Numbered from the stretch's first letter, positions 1-9,156 are shown. The stretch: DNA of 63,455 nucleotides from Mucinivorans sp036654415 (GCA_036654415.1 JAVVSB010000007.1:1-63455); one strand, 5' to 3'. Translations and numbers: made by a program. Notes: generated by a model not told the origin, from the sequence alone.

Positions 1-1101
1 GCTGCTCATCTCGGTGGCCTGCAAGAGCGAAAACTCGTCATGGCGCAGCGGATAGTCCCAGCACCCCATCTGGTGGAAGATATCACCCCCGAAGCCCGTC
101 TTGAATTTATAGAGTCCATACATGGGGTGTGAGGGGTCGGCCGTGGGGGCAATACCAAACATATCATATTCGCTACAACCGTAACCCTTGGCTATCTGGA
201 TGGCGCGCCACTGCATGGCATAGGTGGGCATAAAGTTGCGTAGCAGGGAGCTCGATGCTCCGTAGAGGTAGGTGGCGCGGTGGCTCGAAATAAGCAGAAA
301 CATGGCCGAGAGAGGTTGCTCGTCTAGGTAGGCAATAAGCAGCTGCACCTGAACTGGTTGCGTGCGGTTTTCCATCTTGGCGGCAAAAACGGAGTGGAAA
401 TATTTCATCTCGTTCACGTGCAGTCCGTTGCGCTGGGCTGTCTCCAGGTAGAGTGAGTACCAGATGGGTAAATCTTTGATGCTACCCAGGCGCACATCCA
501 CCCCCTTGCGCTGGGCTAGCCCTATGTTGTAGCGTGTTTTGGGTTTCATGTTCTGGAGAATCTCCTGTTCCGATGGCTTCAAATCCACAATTATGGTGTT
601 GGCGGGCAGAATGTCGCTATTGGATTTGAGTAGATTGCCTTTGCGGGTGTCGAAGTTGAGTTTGAACTCTTGATATTGTCTTTCGGGGGCCCCCATCCAA
701 TGGCCATCGTCGGTGTAGTCGGAGGCTTTACCCCAATGCGACTGCCAATTTAGGTCGTAGCGGATGGCGATACACTCGCGTGGCAGATAGGAGCGCAAAG
801 ACTCCGATAGCTCCTCCAGGAAGAGCCCTTGGTTCTGCTCCGATGGCTCTACCTCTGGCCCATAGGGGATATAGGCCACGCAATCCTGGTGGTTGAGGTA
901 TTGCAAAAAGAGTAAAAAATCGGCACGGGTATAGCAGTAGCCCCCCACATTGAGGTATAGTTCGCTGTTACGCGCCTTGTAGTCGAAGGCAAAGGAGCTA
1001 AGGCCCTGTTTCTGTTTGACGTGCGACCAAAAGGAGGTCTGCTGGATGATAGGTGTCTCATAAACATCGACTATCGACTTGCTCTCTATTTTTAGTTCCA
1101 T
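1..1101 (-). CDS. FemAB-like aminoacyltransferase / peptidoglycan bridge protein (partial)
   Basis: The frame is open from the ATG at 1101 to the left edge, giving 367 codons with no stop, so the C-terminus is missing. The stretch MKPKTRYNIGLAQRKGVDV is typical of the FemA/FemB (lipid II:glycine glycyltransferase-like) GNAT-fold family, and the later region with YGASSS and YDMFGI also fits. Characterised members add amino acids from aminoacyl-tRNA to the lipid II side chain in the cytoplasm. Many Bacteroidota homologues have no tested substrate. It is divergent from the ftsW-ftsZ operon, which agrees with a cell-wall role but does not prove one. Its promoter is well formed. Family call is confident; substrate unknown. 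Confidence 0.8.
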   Translation of the reverse strand, partial: MELKIESKSIVDVYETPIIQQTSFWSHVKQKQGLSSFAFDYKARNSELYLNVGGYCYTRADFLLFLQYLNHQDCVAYIPYGPEVEPSEQNQGLFLEELSESLRSYLPRECIAIRYDLNWQSHWGKASDYTDDGHWMGAPERQYQEFKLNFDTRKGNLLKSNSDILPANTIIVDLKPSEQEILQNMKPKTRYNIGLAQRKGVDVRLGSIKDLPIWYSLYLETAQRNGLHVNEMKYFHSVFAAKMENRTQPVQVQLLIAYLDEQPLSAMFLLISSHRATYLYGASSSLLRNFMPTYAMQWRAIQIAKGYGCSEYDMFGIAPTADPSHPMYGLYKFKTGFGGDIFHQMGCWDYPLRHDEFSLLQATEMSS

Positions 1102-1126
1102 GGCAAATTTGTTGCATAGTTTGCCA

Positions 1127-1158
1127 CAAAGGTAACCCTTATATTATAATAAGTCAAA
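1127..1158 (-). promoter_or_regulatory. Bacteroidota promoter for the FemAB-like gene
   Basis: On the minus strand a TTTG box (1155-1158) is separated by 20 bases from TAccTTTG (1127-1134), 26 bases from the ATG at 1101. Both boxes and the spacing match the Bacteroidota sigma-70 consensus. Confidence 0.75.
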
Positions 1159-1196
1159 TTGTAAAAAAGAGCTTCTTTTTTTTCCGGAAAAAACAC

Positions 1197-1204
1197 TACT
1201 TTTG
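1197..1204 (+). promoter_or_regulatory. -7 box of the ftsW operon
   Basis: TActTTTG lies 23 bases before the ftsW ATG. No clear TTTG is found at the -33 distance, where there is a T-rich run, so only half of the promoter is supported. Confidence 0.45.
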
Positions 1205-1227
1205 TACTGTAACATTTTGTGTTGAGA

Positions 1228-2703
1228 ATGAAAAAAGGTCGGAAGTTAGTGCTTTTTCGAGGCGATAAACCACTGTGGATAATCATCTCTCTGCTGTGTG
1301 TGGTCTCGCTTTTGGTTGTCTACTCCTCCACTGCGTCCATGGCCTATCGCGAGGTTGGGGGCGACACCTCCTTCTACCTGTTGCGCCAGACGCGCTTTAT
1401 TCTACTCGGGTTTTTTGCCATTATAGTGGTTCACCATATTGACATTCACTACTATATAAAGTTTGCCCCACTGCTACTCAAAATTTCGGTTGTGCTGATG
1501 TTGCTGGCCTATGTGATTGGTCTGGAGCGCAACGAAGCTACGCGGTGGATAACTGTTCCCTTTGTGGGGCTCACTTTTCAGCCTTCGGACCTACTCAAGT
1601 TGACCCTCTCCATGACCATGGCCTTGGCCTTGGGTACCCGCCAGGGCTACATCAATCGTGTGCCAGTGTTGCCCAGCCTCACCTTTAAGGGGTGGCGCGA
1701 GGAGCCCAAACGCAATATGGATATTTTTGCCACCATCACCGCCCCTGTCATTTTGCCCATCTTGGTGTCCGTTGGGGTCATCTTTCCCTCCAATTTTTCA
1801 ACCTCGGCCATCCTCTTCTTTGTGGCCATGGTGGTGCTATGGGTTGGACGGGTGCGTGTGGGTCAGATTTGGCGGTTGATATGGATTGTGGGGCTCACTG
1901 TTGTTTTGGCTGCCTCGGTTATGAAGGTGTTGGGGGTGGGGCGTGCCGAGACATGGTTTTCGCGTATTGAGAGCTTTGTGGCACCCGAGTTGGGGCATAG
2001 CCTCGATGGCACCGACTTTCAGAAAGAGCAGGCCCAGATAGCCATCACCTCAGGGGGGGTCTTTGGCAAGGGGCCTGGTGGCAGCACTCAACGTTCGCAG
2101 CTGCCCCACCCCTATTCCGATTTCGCCTATGCCTTTATTATCGAGGAGTATGGCATGGTAGGGGGGCTCGTTATCTTGGCTCTCTATCTGTGGATATTCT
2201 ATCGAGCGGGCATCATCATGAAAAAATGTACTCGTCCCGTGGGGGCGTTGTTGGTGTTGGGACTCTCTTTGATGATAACCCTTAGTGCCTTTGTCCATAT
2301 GGTGGTCTCGGTGGGTATCACCCCTGTCACGGGGCAGACTCTGCCCATCATCTCGCTGGGTGGAAGTTCGGTCTTTTTCACCTGCATCTCCTTGGGTATG
2401 ATACTTAGTGTCTCGCGCGAGAGCGATGAGCAGGCCGCACGCGCACGGGCCGAACAGTTGGCCATGAATCGAGCTCAGCAGCAGTCACTAGAGCCCACTG
2501 ATGATGAGCCCTCTTTGGATGAACCTTCAGATGTGGATGAAAATATGGATGCGGATGAGCAACAACAGGATGACCCCTCGGATGTTCCACTACAAGGCTC
2601 TGAAACAGAGAGTGAGTCCCCACAAGAGGAGTTTACACTGGTGGAGAAGGGCGAACTCAAGGCTGAAACCAAGAACAAAACAACAGTAGAATTATATGAT
2701 TAA
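1228..2703 (+). CDS. ftsW: Lipid II polymerase / cell-division protein FtsW
   Basis: A 491-residue SEDS-family membrane protein. The first 395 residues are hydrophobic with about ten membrane segments and carry SEDS motifs such as FGKGPGGSTQ and the GITPVTGQTLPIISLGGSS region. SEDS proteins polymerise lipid II into septal glycan with a partner PBP. I chose ATG 1228 (MKKGRKL) over the in-frame GTG at 1219. After the last membrane segment comes a tail of about 95 residues very rich in Asp, Glu and Gln, far longer than in E. coli FtsW. It overlaps murG by 8 bases and heads the division operon. RodA is the alternative name, but the position beside murG, murC and ftsQAZ favours FtsW. Confidence 0.92.
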   Translation: MKKGRKLVLFRGDKPLWIIISLLCVVSLLVVYSSTASMAYREVGGDTSFYLLRQTRFILLGFFAIIVVHHIDIHYYIKFAPLLLKISVVLMLLAYVIGLERNEATRWITVPFVGLTFQPSDLLKLTLSMTMALALGTRQGYINRVPVLPSLTFKGWREEPKRNMDIFATITAPVILPILVSVGVIFPSNFSTSAILFFVAMVVLWVGRVRVGQIWRLIWIVGLTVVLAASVMKVLGVGRAETWFSRIESFVAPELGHSLDGTDFQKEQAQIAITSGGVFGKGPGGSTQRSQLPHPYSDFAYAFIIEEYGMVGGLVILALYLWIFYRAGIIMKKCTRPVGALLVLGLSLMITLSAFVHMVVSVGITPVTGQTLPIISLGGSSVFFTCISLGMILSVSRESDEQAARARAEQLAMNRAQQQSLEPTDDEPSLDEPSDVDENMDADEQQQDDPSDVPLQGSETESESPQEEFTLVEKGELKAETKNKTTVELYD

Positions 2704-3799
2704 TAGAGTAATTATAAGCGGTGGTGGCACAGCGGGTCATATCTACCCCGCCCTGGCCGTGGCCCAGGAGCTACGCGAGCGCGGGGTCGAGATTCTCTTT
2801 GTGGGGGCTCTGGGTAAGATGGAGATGGAGCGTGTACCCAAGGCTGGTTTTCGGATTGTGGGGCTGCCCATTGCGGGGCTCCAGCGCAGACTAACCCTAA
2901 GGAACCTCCTTGTGCCCTTGAAGATGTTAAAGTCGATGGCCATGGCACGTCGCATAATCAAAGACTTTAACCCCGATGTGGTGGTGGGCTTTGGTGGCTA
3001 TGCCAGTGCGCCAGTTTTGCGCACGGCCCAGCGGCTGGGGGTGCGCACCGTGATTCAGGAGCAGAACTCCTATGCGGGGCTAACCAACAAGATGCTTGCC
3101 AAGCGTGCCGACAAGATATGCACGGCATATGAGGGGATGGAGCGGTTTTTCGCCCCCGAANNNNNNNNNNCAGGCAACCCCCTTCGCATAAAATTTGAGG
3201 ATATGGAGCTTCGTCGTGCCCAAGGATATCTCCATTTTGGGCTCAAGGCCACTGGACGCACCATTCTGCTCACGGGTGGTTCGCTTGGCACACGTACCCT
3301 AAATGAGGCGATGATGGGGCTTGTCAATAATGGTCAGATGCAGTCCCAGAATGCTGATATTCAGATAATATGGCAAACAGGTTCCTACTACCACTCCGAG
3401 ATGGAGAGCCGAGTCAAGAGTGCGGCTCCGGGGGCCATGACCATTGTAAGTATGGCCTTTATCGAGCGGATGGATTTAGCCTATGCGGTGGCCGATGTGG
3501 TGGTTTGTAGGGCTGGAGCCTCCACCGTTTCGGAGATTGAGTTGTTGGGCAAGGCGGCCGTTTTTGTCCCCTCACCCAATGTGGCCGAAGACCACCAGAC
3601 CAAAAACGCCCGTAATCTTGCTGACCGTGGCGCAGCGTTGATGGTGGCCGACAGTGAAGCTCAAGAGAGCCTGCTGGGCGTGGCCTTTGCCCTGTTGCGC
3701 GACGAGCCACGGCTATCTCTGACTGCTGCCAAGGCCAAACTTATGGGTAGGGCCGAGGCCACGCGTGATGTGGCGGATGTGATAATGCAAAAAGTATAA
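2696..3799 (+). CDS. murG: UDP-GlcNAc:lipid I GlcNAc transferase MurG (contains assembly gap)
   Basis: MurG adds GlcNAc to lipid I at the inner face of the cytoplasmic membrane, giving lipid II. The N-terminal GGGTAGHIYPALAVA loop, the GNPLR motif, the GGSLG loop and the C-terminal CRAGASTVSEIELLGKA donor-sugar site are all visible. The gene holds 10 Ns (3161-3170) between FAPE and TGNP-like sequence. Ten unknown bases happen to keep the frame, so the gene is probably intact, but three or four residues are unknown and the true gap length may differ. It starts 8 bases inside ftsW, which points to translational coupling, and is followed by murC after 6 bases. Confidence 0.95.
   Translation: MINRVIISGGGTAGHIYPALAVAQELRERGVEILFVGALGKMEMERVPKAGFRIVGLPIAGLQRRLTLRNLLVPLKMLKSMAMARRIIKDFNPDVVVGFGGYASAPVLRTAQRLGVRTVIQEQNSYAGLTNKMLAKRADKICTAYEGMERFFAPEXXXXGNPLRIKFEDMELRRAQGYLHFGLKATGRTILLTGGSLGTRTLNEAMMGLVNNGQMQSQNADIQIIWQTGSYYHSEMESRVKSAAPGAMTIVSMAFIERMDLAYAVADVVVCRAGASTVSEIELLGKAAVFVPSPNVAEDHQTKNARNLADRGAALMVADSEAQESLLGVAFALLRDEPRLSLTAAKAKLMGRAEATRDVADVIMQKV
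3161..3170. other. Assembly gap (10 N)
   Basis: Ten undetermined bases inside murG. The next bases, ca-ggc-aac-ccc, suggest that the residue before GNP is encoded by nCA, probably Thr, as in many MurG proteins. Confidence 0.99.
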
Positions 3800-3805
3800 A
3801 ACAAG

Positions 3806-5149
3806 ATGAAGAGAGTATATTTTATTGGTATTGGTGGCATAGGCATGAGTGCTTTGGCCCGTTTTTTCGCCCATCAGGGGTACGCTGTGGCGGGCTATGA
3901 CCGCACCTCCACGGCTCTTACCCAGGCCCTTGAGCAAGAGGGAATTCCAGTTTGCTACACCGATTCGGAGGAAGCTATCCCCGTTGATTTTAGGCAAGAT
4001 AAGGCCATGCAGGTCATCTACACCCCCGCCATACCCCAGGATAGCGTGGTGTTGCGCTATGTGCTGGCTAATGGCTTTGAGATAATGAAACGGTCGGCCG
4101 CTTTGGGGCTGCTGTGCAACGATAAATACCTGATGGCTGTGGCTGGAACCCATGGCAAGACCACCACTTCGACCTTGGCGGCCCACCTCAATGCTGTGGG
4201 GGCGGGGCAGGGGTCGGCCTTTTTGGGTGGTATCTCCAAGAATTTTGGGAGTAATCTGGTTCTGGGCTCTGGCTCACGGGTGGTGGTGGAGGCCGATGAG
4301 TTCGACCGTTCGTTCCTTCAGCTCACCCCGCGGGTGGCCCTGGTTACAGCCTGCGATGCCGACCACCTGGACATCTACGGCACCCCCGAGGAGTTCCTTC
4401 ACGCCTTTAGACAGTTCCTCTCTCAGGTGAGTGATTGCTCCATTGTCAAGTTTGGGCTACCTCTGCCCTCAAAATACACCTATTCGCTCGATAATAGAGC
4501 CTCGGACTACTATGCCCGCAACATCACCCTGCTGGAGGGGGGTTATTACCAATATGACATTGTAATGCCCGATAGGGTTCTTGAGCGGTGTCGTCTAGGG
4601 ATTCCTGGGTTGGTCAATGTCGAGAATTCGGTGGGGGCTGTGGCACTAGTGAGCGCATCTGGCGATTTTTGTGAGCAAAACATCAAGCAGGCCCTTGCGA
4701 GTTTTTCGGGTGTGGCGCGTCGTTTCGATTTTTGGGTCAACACCTCTAGAGGGGTCTATATGGACGACTATGCCCACCACCCACAAGAGCTACGCGCCAT
4801 GATTACCTCGGTGCGGGGAATGATGCCCCATCGACACCTTACGGTCATCTTTCAACCCCACCTCTACACCCGTACGCGTGACTTTGCTGCCGAATTTATA
4901 CGCTCGTTGAGCCTGGCTGACAGGGTTATCTTACTGCCTATCTATCCCGCACGCGAGGAGCCTATTGAGGGGGTTACCTCCCAGATGTTGCTCGAGGGGA
5001 TAAGCTGCGAAAAACACCTCTGTGAGGCTTCTGAACTCACCACTTTGCTGGAGAATCTCTCCACCGATGTGGTAGTGACGGCTGGCGCAGGCAATATAGA
5101 CTTGCTAAGGGATGGGGTGAGCCAGGTGATAAAAAATAAGTTGGGATGA
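3806..5149 (+). CDS. murC: UDP-N-acetylmuramate--L-alanine ligase MurC
   Basis: A 447-residue Mur ligase that joins L-Ala to UDP-MurNAc with ATP in the cytoplasm. The N-terminal nucleotide-sugar loop GIGGIGMSALA (about 8-18), the ATP loop GTHGKTTTS (114-122), VVVEADEFDRSF in the central domain and DDYAHHPQEL opening the C-terminal domain are present. Length matches the family. It sits 6 bases after murG and its TGA overlaps the ftsQ ATG (ATGA), so the operon is coupled. No ddl gene lies between murC and ftsQ. Confidence 0.96.
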   Translation: MKRVYFIGIGGIGMSALARFFAHQGYAVAGYDRTSTALTQALEQEGIPVCYTDSEEAIPVDFRQDKAMQVIYTPAIPQDSVVLRYVLANGFEIMKRSAALGLLCNDKYLMAVAGTHGKTTTSTLAAHLNAVGAGQGSAFLGGISKNFGSNLVLGSGSRVVVEADEFDRSFLQLTPRVALVTACDADHLDIYGTPEEFLHAFRQFLSQVSDCSIVKFGLPLPSKYTYSLDNRASDYYARNITLLEGGYYQYDIVMPDRVLERCRLGIPGLVNVENSVGAVALVSASGDFCEQNIKQALASFSGVARRFDFWVNTSRGVYMDDYAHHPQELRAMITSVRGMMPHRHLTVIFQPHLYTRTRDFAAEFIRSLSLADRVILLPIYPAREEPIEGVTSQMLLEGISCEKHLCEASELTTLLENLSTDVVVTAGAGNIDLLRDGVSQVIKNKLG

Positions 5150-5934
5150 AACTGAAAAAGGGGCTGCTGACGGCGGTTTTCACAACCTTAGTAGTGCTAC
5201 TCTACGGAGGGTGGAGTATCTATACGGTTGCACACAATCGTGCCGCTCTGCTTTGTAGTGGGGTGGTTATCGAGGTTTCCGACAGTGCTCTGTGTGGTTT
5301 TGTCACCACGGAGGTGGTGCGGGGGTGGCTTAGAGCCTCGCGTTTAAAGATAGAGGGTGAGCCCTTGGATAATGTTGACCTTTTTGCTATCGAGAATTGC
5401 ATCACAAGCCAAAATTATGTGAGTCATACCGATGTTTTTGCCACCATGGATGGGGTGGTGCACCTTAGGGTGGAGCAACATCACCCCGTTTTACGATTGA
5501 TGGGTGGGGGGTATGATTTTTACCTTGATTCTGCGCTAAATCTTTTGCCATCGCAGCTTTACTACACAATGGAAGTTCCAATGGTTATTGGTGATTTTCG
5601 CTTTAATTTTGCCAATACATACTTTGGAGTGGTTGGTAAAAAAAAATATGAAAAAGATAGTGTTTTTTTAAAAAAACTTTGTAACTTTGTGGAGTATATA
5701 AATAAAGATGATTTTTTGCGTTCACTTCAGAGCCAAATCTATGTGACCCCAGAGCGCAAAATCGAGATTGTTCCTCGTATTGGTGTGGGAATTATTAGTG
5801 TAGGTGACCTTTCGGATATTGAGGACAAGATGCTAAGGTTGAAGACATTCTACACGAGTGGCTCGGCAGAAAGGTGGCTCTCGGTAGCTAAAAATATATC
5901 AGTGGAATACAAGAATCAGGTAATAGTTAAATAG
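5146..5934 (+). CDS. ftsQ: Cell division protein FtsQ
   Basis: A 262-residue bitopic protein: short Lys-rich cytoplasmic start, one membrane segment (about residues 7-28), then a periplasmic domain that is conserved only weakly. Identity rests mainly on its place between murC and ftsA and this topology, because FtsQ sequences diverge strongly in Bacteroidota. FtsQ links FtsL/FtsB and the septal synthase to the divisome. The start overlaps the murC stop by 4 bases. The middle is notably AT-rich, with A7, T7 and A6 runs around 5637-5676, unlike the neighbours. Confidence 0.82.
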   Translation: MKLKKGLLTAVFTTLVVLLYGGWSIYTVAHNRAALLCSGVVIEVSDSALCGFVTTEVVRGWLRASRLKIEGEPLDNVDLFAIENCITSQNYVSHTDVFATMDGVVHLRVEQHHPVLRLMGGGYDFYLDSALNLLPSQLYYTMEVPMVIGDFRFNFANTYFGVVGKKKYEKDSVFLKKLCNFVEYINKDDFLRSLQSQIYVTPERKIEIVPRIGVGIISVGDLSDIEDKMLRLKTFYTSGSAERWLSVAKNISVEYKNQVIVK

Positions 5935-5946
5935 TTTTTTTATATT

Positions 5947-7455
5947 ATGGAAAATGCACAATATGTAGCGGCAGTTGACCTTGGTACAACCAAGGTTGTT
6001 ATTGCGGTTGGTCGCCGAGCCGAAAAGGGTAAAGTTGAAATTGTGGCCCTTAAAGAGGCTCCATCCTTAGGCATTATCAAGGGCGATTTAAAAAATATTG
6101 AGCAGGCCTCACATGCCCTAAAAGAGGTAAAACAGAAGATAGAAGAGCAGTTGGGTATTACCATCAGTGAGGCCTATGTGGGCATCTCTGGTCAACATAT
6201 TCGTTGCAACAACACCTCGGGTTATGTCTTTGTGCAAACCTCAGACCGCGAGGTGAGCGAGGTGAGTGCGGCCGATGTCAAGCGACTCAAGGACGAGCAG
6301 CGCAACTCCTCCACCCAGTTGGGGCAAACCATTATCGAGGTCATCCCTCAATCCTATAAGCTGGACGAGGATTCCGAAATCACCGAGCCCGTGGGTATGG
6401 AGGGTAAACGACTGGAGGCCAAATTTAATATTATTGTGGGCGAAGAGGCTGCCATAGAGCGCATTGGACGTTGTTTCAACCGTGTGGGGCTCACCTTGGC
6501 AGGCATTAAGTTGCAGCCGCTAGCTTCGGCCAAGGCGGTGCTTTCGGACGACGAGAAGGAGCTTGGGGTTGTGGTGGTTGATATTGGAGGCGGCACCACC
6601 GATGTTTGCATCTACCACGACAAGACCATTCGCCACCTGGCTGTCATCCCTTTCGGGGGCAATGTTATCAATCGTGATATCAAGGCCGATGGTATTTTGG
6701 AGCGTCATGTTGAGAAGCTCAAGACCACCTTTGGCGAGGCCATTTCGGCTCAGGCTGCGGCCGAAAAGTTTATCAATATTCCCAGCGTCAGTGGTCAAGC
6801 TGCCAAGGAGGTGGGGGTTAAGCGGTTGGCTGGTATTATCGAGGCCCGCATGAGCGAGATTATAGATTTTGTTATGTTCGAGATAGAGCGCAGTGGTTAT
6901 AAAGGCAAACTTGGAGCAGGATTAGTGCTCACTGGTGGCGGGGCGTTGCTCAAGAATTTGGATGTGCTTTTCAAGACCCAGATGGGCATTGATGTGCGTA
7001 TGGCTGTGCCAACGGTGGCCCTAACGCCTGAGAGTGCCGAGATGGTGGCCAACCCCAAATATTCAACCATTGTGGGTATGATTGTTGAGGCTCTGCGCGA
7101 GGGGCTCTACACCCATACTGAAGTCCGTGCTATGGAGCCAGTTGAGGTTCCAGTGGAGTCCGTAGCTGCGGAGCCTCATGCTGCCGCCTGGCCAAGGGAG
7201 TCCTACACACCACGAGCCACCACCTCTGCTGCATCTATGGCTCCTGCCCAGCAGCAGGATGTGCCACTGTCTCAGCAGGATAGCTATGATGAGAACTCCC
7301 AGCAGGAGTACTACTCTCAGGAGGATGAATACCAAGAGGAGCCTGAACCTTACACGGTGGATAAAACTCAGAAAAAGGGAATTAAACTTCGTTTTAAAGA
7401 GCTGATTTCAAAGATGTTTGAGCCTGAAGAGGTGGAAGACGACGATAATTATTAA
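5947..7455 (+). CDS. ftsA: Cell division actin homologue FtsA
   Basis: A 502-residue actin-fold ATPase that anchors FtsZ to the membrane. Visible are the phosphate-1 loop VDLGTTKVVIAVG at the N-terminus, the phosphate-2 region VVVDIGGGTTDVCIY and the adenosine motif LTGGGALLKN. After the core there is an insert of about 70 residues rich in Gln, Glu, Pro and Ser, and then a Lys/Arg/Phe-rich C-terminal helix (KLRFKELISKMF) of the kind used as a membrane anchor, followed by acidic residues. The acidic end after the helix is longer than in E. coli. Start is 12 bases after ftsQ and ftsZ follows after 36 bases. Confidence 0.95.
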   Translation: MENAQYVAAVDLGTTKVVIAVGRRAEKGKVEIVALKEAPSLGIIKGDLKNIEQASHALKEVKQKIEEQLGITISEAYVGISGQHIRCNNTSGYVFVQTSDREVSEVSAADVKRLKDEQRNSSTQLGQTIIEVIPQSYKLDEDSEITEPVGMEGKRLEAKFNIIVGEEAAIERIGRCFNRVGLTLAGIKLQPLASAKAVLSDDEKELGVVVVDIGGGTTDVCIYHDKTIRHLAVIPFGGNVINRDIKADGILERHVEKLKTTFGEAISAQAAAEKFINIPSVSGQAAKEVGVKRLAGIIEARMSEIIDFVMFEIERSGYKGKLGAGLVLTGGGALLKNLDVLFKTQMGIDVRMAVPTVALTPESAEMVANPKYSTIVGMIVEALREGLYTHTEVRAMEPVEVPVESVAAEPHAAAWPRESYTPRATTSAASMAPAQQQDVPLSQQDSYDENSQQEYYSQEDEYQEEPEPYTVDKTQKKGIKLRFKELISKMFEPEEVEDDDNY

Positions 7456-7491
7456 TGCTGTATTAGTAGAAAAAATAAAAGTATATAAAAC

Positions 7492-8994
7492 ATGGTAACT
7501 TTTGAAAATATAGAACCTGTCACCTCTTCCATTATCATGGTTGTGGGGGTGGGTGGTGGCGGAGGTAACGCTGTCAACCATATGTTTCGCGAGGGTATCT
7601 CCGATGTGTCGTTTATGATATGCAATACCGACAAGCAGGCCCTTGACCGCAGTCCTATACCAGTAAAAATACGCCTGGGCCAAAAGGTCACCGAAGGGTT
7701 GGGGGCGGGTAACACCCCCGAGCGTGGTCGTCAGGCTGCCTTAGAGAGTATTGAGGAGATTCGCGAGGCTTTCCGTATCAACGAGACCAAGATGGTCTTT
7801 ATCACCGCTGGTATGGGTGGTGGAACAGGTACGGGTGCAGCCCCCGTGATTGCGCAGGTGGCCAAAGAGATGGGTATCTTGACCGTAGCCATTGTCACCA
7901 TCCCCTTTAAGGTCGAGGGGCCCAAGCGCACCTCACAGGCCATCGAAGGTATCGAAGAGATTAGCCAATGTGTTGACTCACTATTGGTTATCAACAACAC
8001 CAATATTCGCGACATTTACGGTAATTTGGCTTTGCCTGATGCCTTTAGCAAGGCCGATGACATTTTGGCCACAGCAGCCAAGGGGATAGCGGAAATCATC
8101 ACCAACGATTTTATTATCAACGTCGACTTTGCCGATGTGCGCACAGTTATGCGCGAGAGCGGCATCGCACTGATGGCCTCGGCTCGTAGCAACCCTGAGC
8201 TCAGTAGTGCCATGGAGATAGCTCAGCAGGCGGTCAATTCGCCTCTGCTCTACCATAACGAGATAGCTGGGGCGCGCAATATTTTGCTCAACATAGCTTG
8301 GGGCGACAAACCCATCACCATCGACGAGGCCTACGAGATTCAACAATTTGTCCAGGAGCAGGCCAGTGGTCACTTGGGTGCCGATATTATATGGGGTGCA
8401 GGTTATGATAGTTCGTTGGGTGAGGATATTCGTATTACCATTGTGGCCACGGGCTTCGATGTGAATAGCATACCCGCCATGCGGGAGTATTACAGAGGGG
8501 AGGCCTCCAAGGCGGCCAAAAACTCTGAGGTTGCCCCCTCACGTGAGGTGGTGAATTTGGACCAAGAGAGCATCAACTCCTCGACGAGTAATAAGAAAAA
8601 GGTGGAGCCATCTGCCGATGATTTTGAGATAGTAAGCCACAATACCGACAGGGTTGTTGCTGTGGAGAGTGTCGTGCGCGAGCGGCTCAAATACGCCAAG
8701 CCACTCTCTATAGAGGTGCCTCGCGAGTCACCCATGCAGCGGGTCGAGGCTATATCCGAGCAGCCGCCGCAGGCTGTGGCCCCTGTTTTAGACGAGCAGT
8801 CGCCCCTTAGTTCCGAGATAAGGGACTTGAGCGAGGATGAGTTGGAGGAGGTTCCAGCTTGGAAACGTCGCGGCATGAAGCTTGATGCTTCGACCGTGGC
8901 CAGTGCCTCTGGTAAGGTTTCGCGTGAGTCGCTTAGTGGCGAAGGCTCTGCCAACAAGAGCTCTAAAGAGTCTGTTAACCTTTTCGGAGAATAA
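7492..8994 (+). CDS. ftsZ: Cell division tubulin homologue FtsZ
   Basis: A 500-residue GTPase that forms the Z-ring. The N-terminal nucleotide loop VGVGGGGGNAVNHM, the tubulin signature GGGTGTG (109-115) and the T7-loop region NVDFADVRTVM are present. The core ends near residue 325. A linker of about 120 residues leads to the conserved C-terminal peptide, here EEVPAWKRRGMKLD, which binds FtsA and other partners. Some 37 further Ser/Lys-rich residues follow, ending NLFGE. It is the last gene of the operon; the next gene is tRNA-Asp with its own promoter. Confidence 0.97.
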   Translation: MVTFENIEPVTSSIIMVVGVGGGGGNAVNHMFREGISDVSFMICNTDKQALDRSPIPVKIRLGQKVTEGLGAGNTPERGRQAALESIEEIREAFRINETKMVFITAGMGGGTGTGAAPVIAQVAKEMGILTVAIVTIPFKVEGPKRTSQAIEGIEEISQCVDSLLVINNTNIRDIYGNLALPDAFSKADDILATAAKGIAEIITNDFIINVDFADVRTVMRESGIALMASARSNPELSSAMEIAQQAVNSPLLYHNEIAGARNILLNIAWGDKPITIDEAYEIQQFVQEQASGHLGADIIWGAGYDSSLGEDIRITIVATGFDVNSIPAMREYYRGEASKAAKNSEVAPSREVVNLDQESINSSTSNKKKVEPSADDFEIVSHNTDRVVAVESVVRERLKYAKPLSIEVPRESPMQRVEAISEQPPQAVAPVLDEQSPLSSEIRDLSEDELEEVPAWKRRGMKLDASTVASASGKVSRESLSGEGSANKSSKESVNLFGE

Positions 8995-9007
8995 ATCATC
9001 AAAAAGA

Positions 9008-9039
9008 TTTGGAGGGTATTATAAAAAGTGTTACCTTTG
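9008..9039 (+). promoter_or_regulatory. Promoter of tRNA-Asp
   Basis: TTTG (9008-9011), 20-base spacer, TAccTTTG (9032-9039), 40 bases before the mature tRNA end. A near-perfect Bacteroidota promoter. Confidence 0.8.
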
Positions 9040-9079
9040 CACCACTTAAGAATCAAAAGTGGTTTGTTAAGTTAATATT

Positions 9080-9156
9080 GGTGCGGTAGTTCAGCTGGTT
9101 AGAATACCTGCCTGTCACGCAGGGGGTCGCGAGTTCGAGTCTCGTCCGCACCGCCA
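9080..9156 (+). tRNA. tRNA-Asp (GTC)
   Basis: The cloverleaf closes with a 7-bp acceptor stem (GGTGCGG with CCGCACC), discriminator G at 9153 and an encoded CCA (9154-9156). The anticodon loop CTGTCAC is closed by CCTGC/GCAGG and gives anticodon GTC, so aspartate. The T arm holds GTTCGAGTC. It has its own promoter upstream and a strong terminator starting 1 base after the CCA. Confidence 0.97.
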
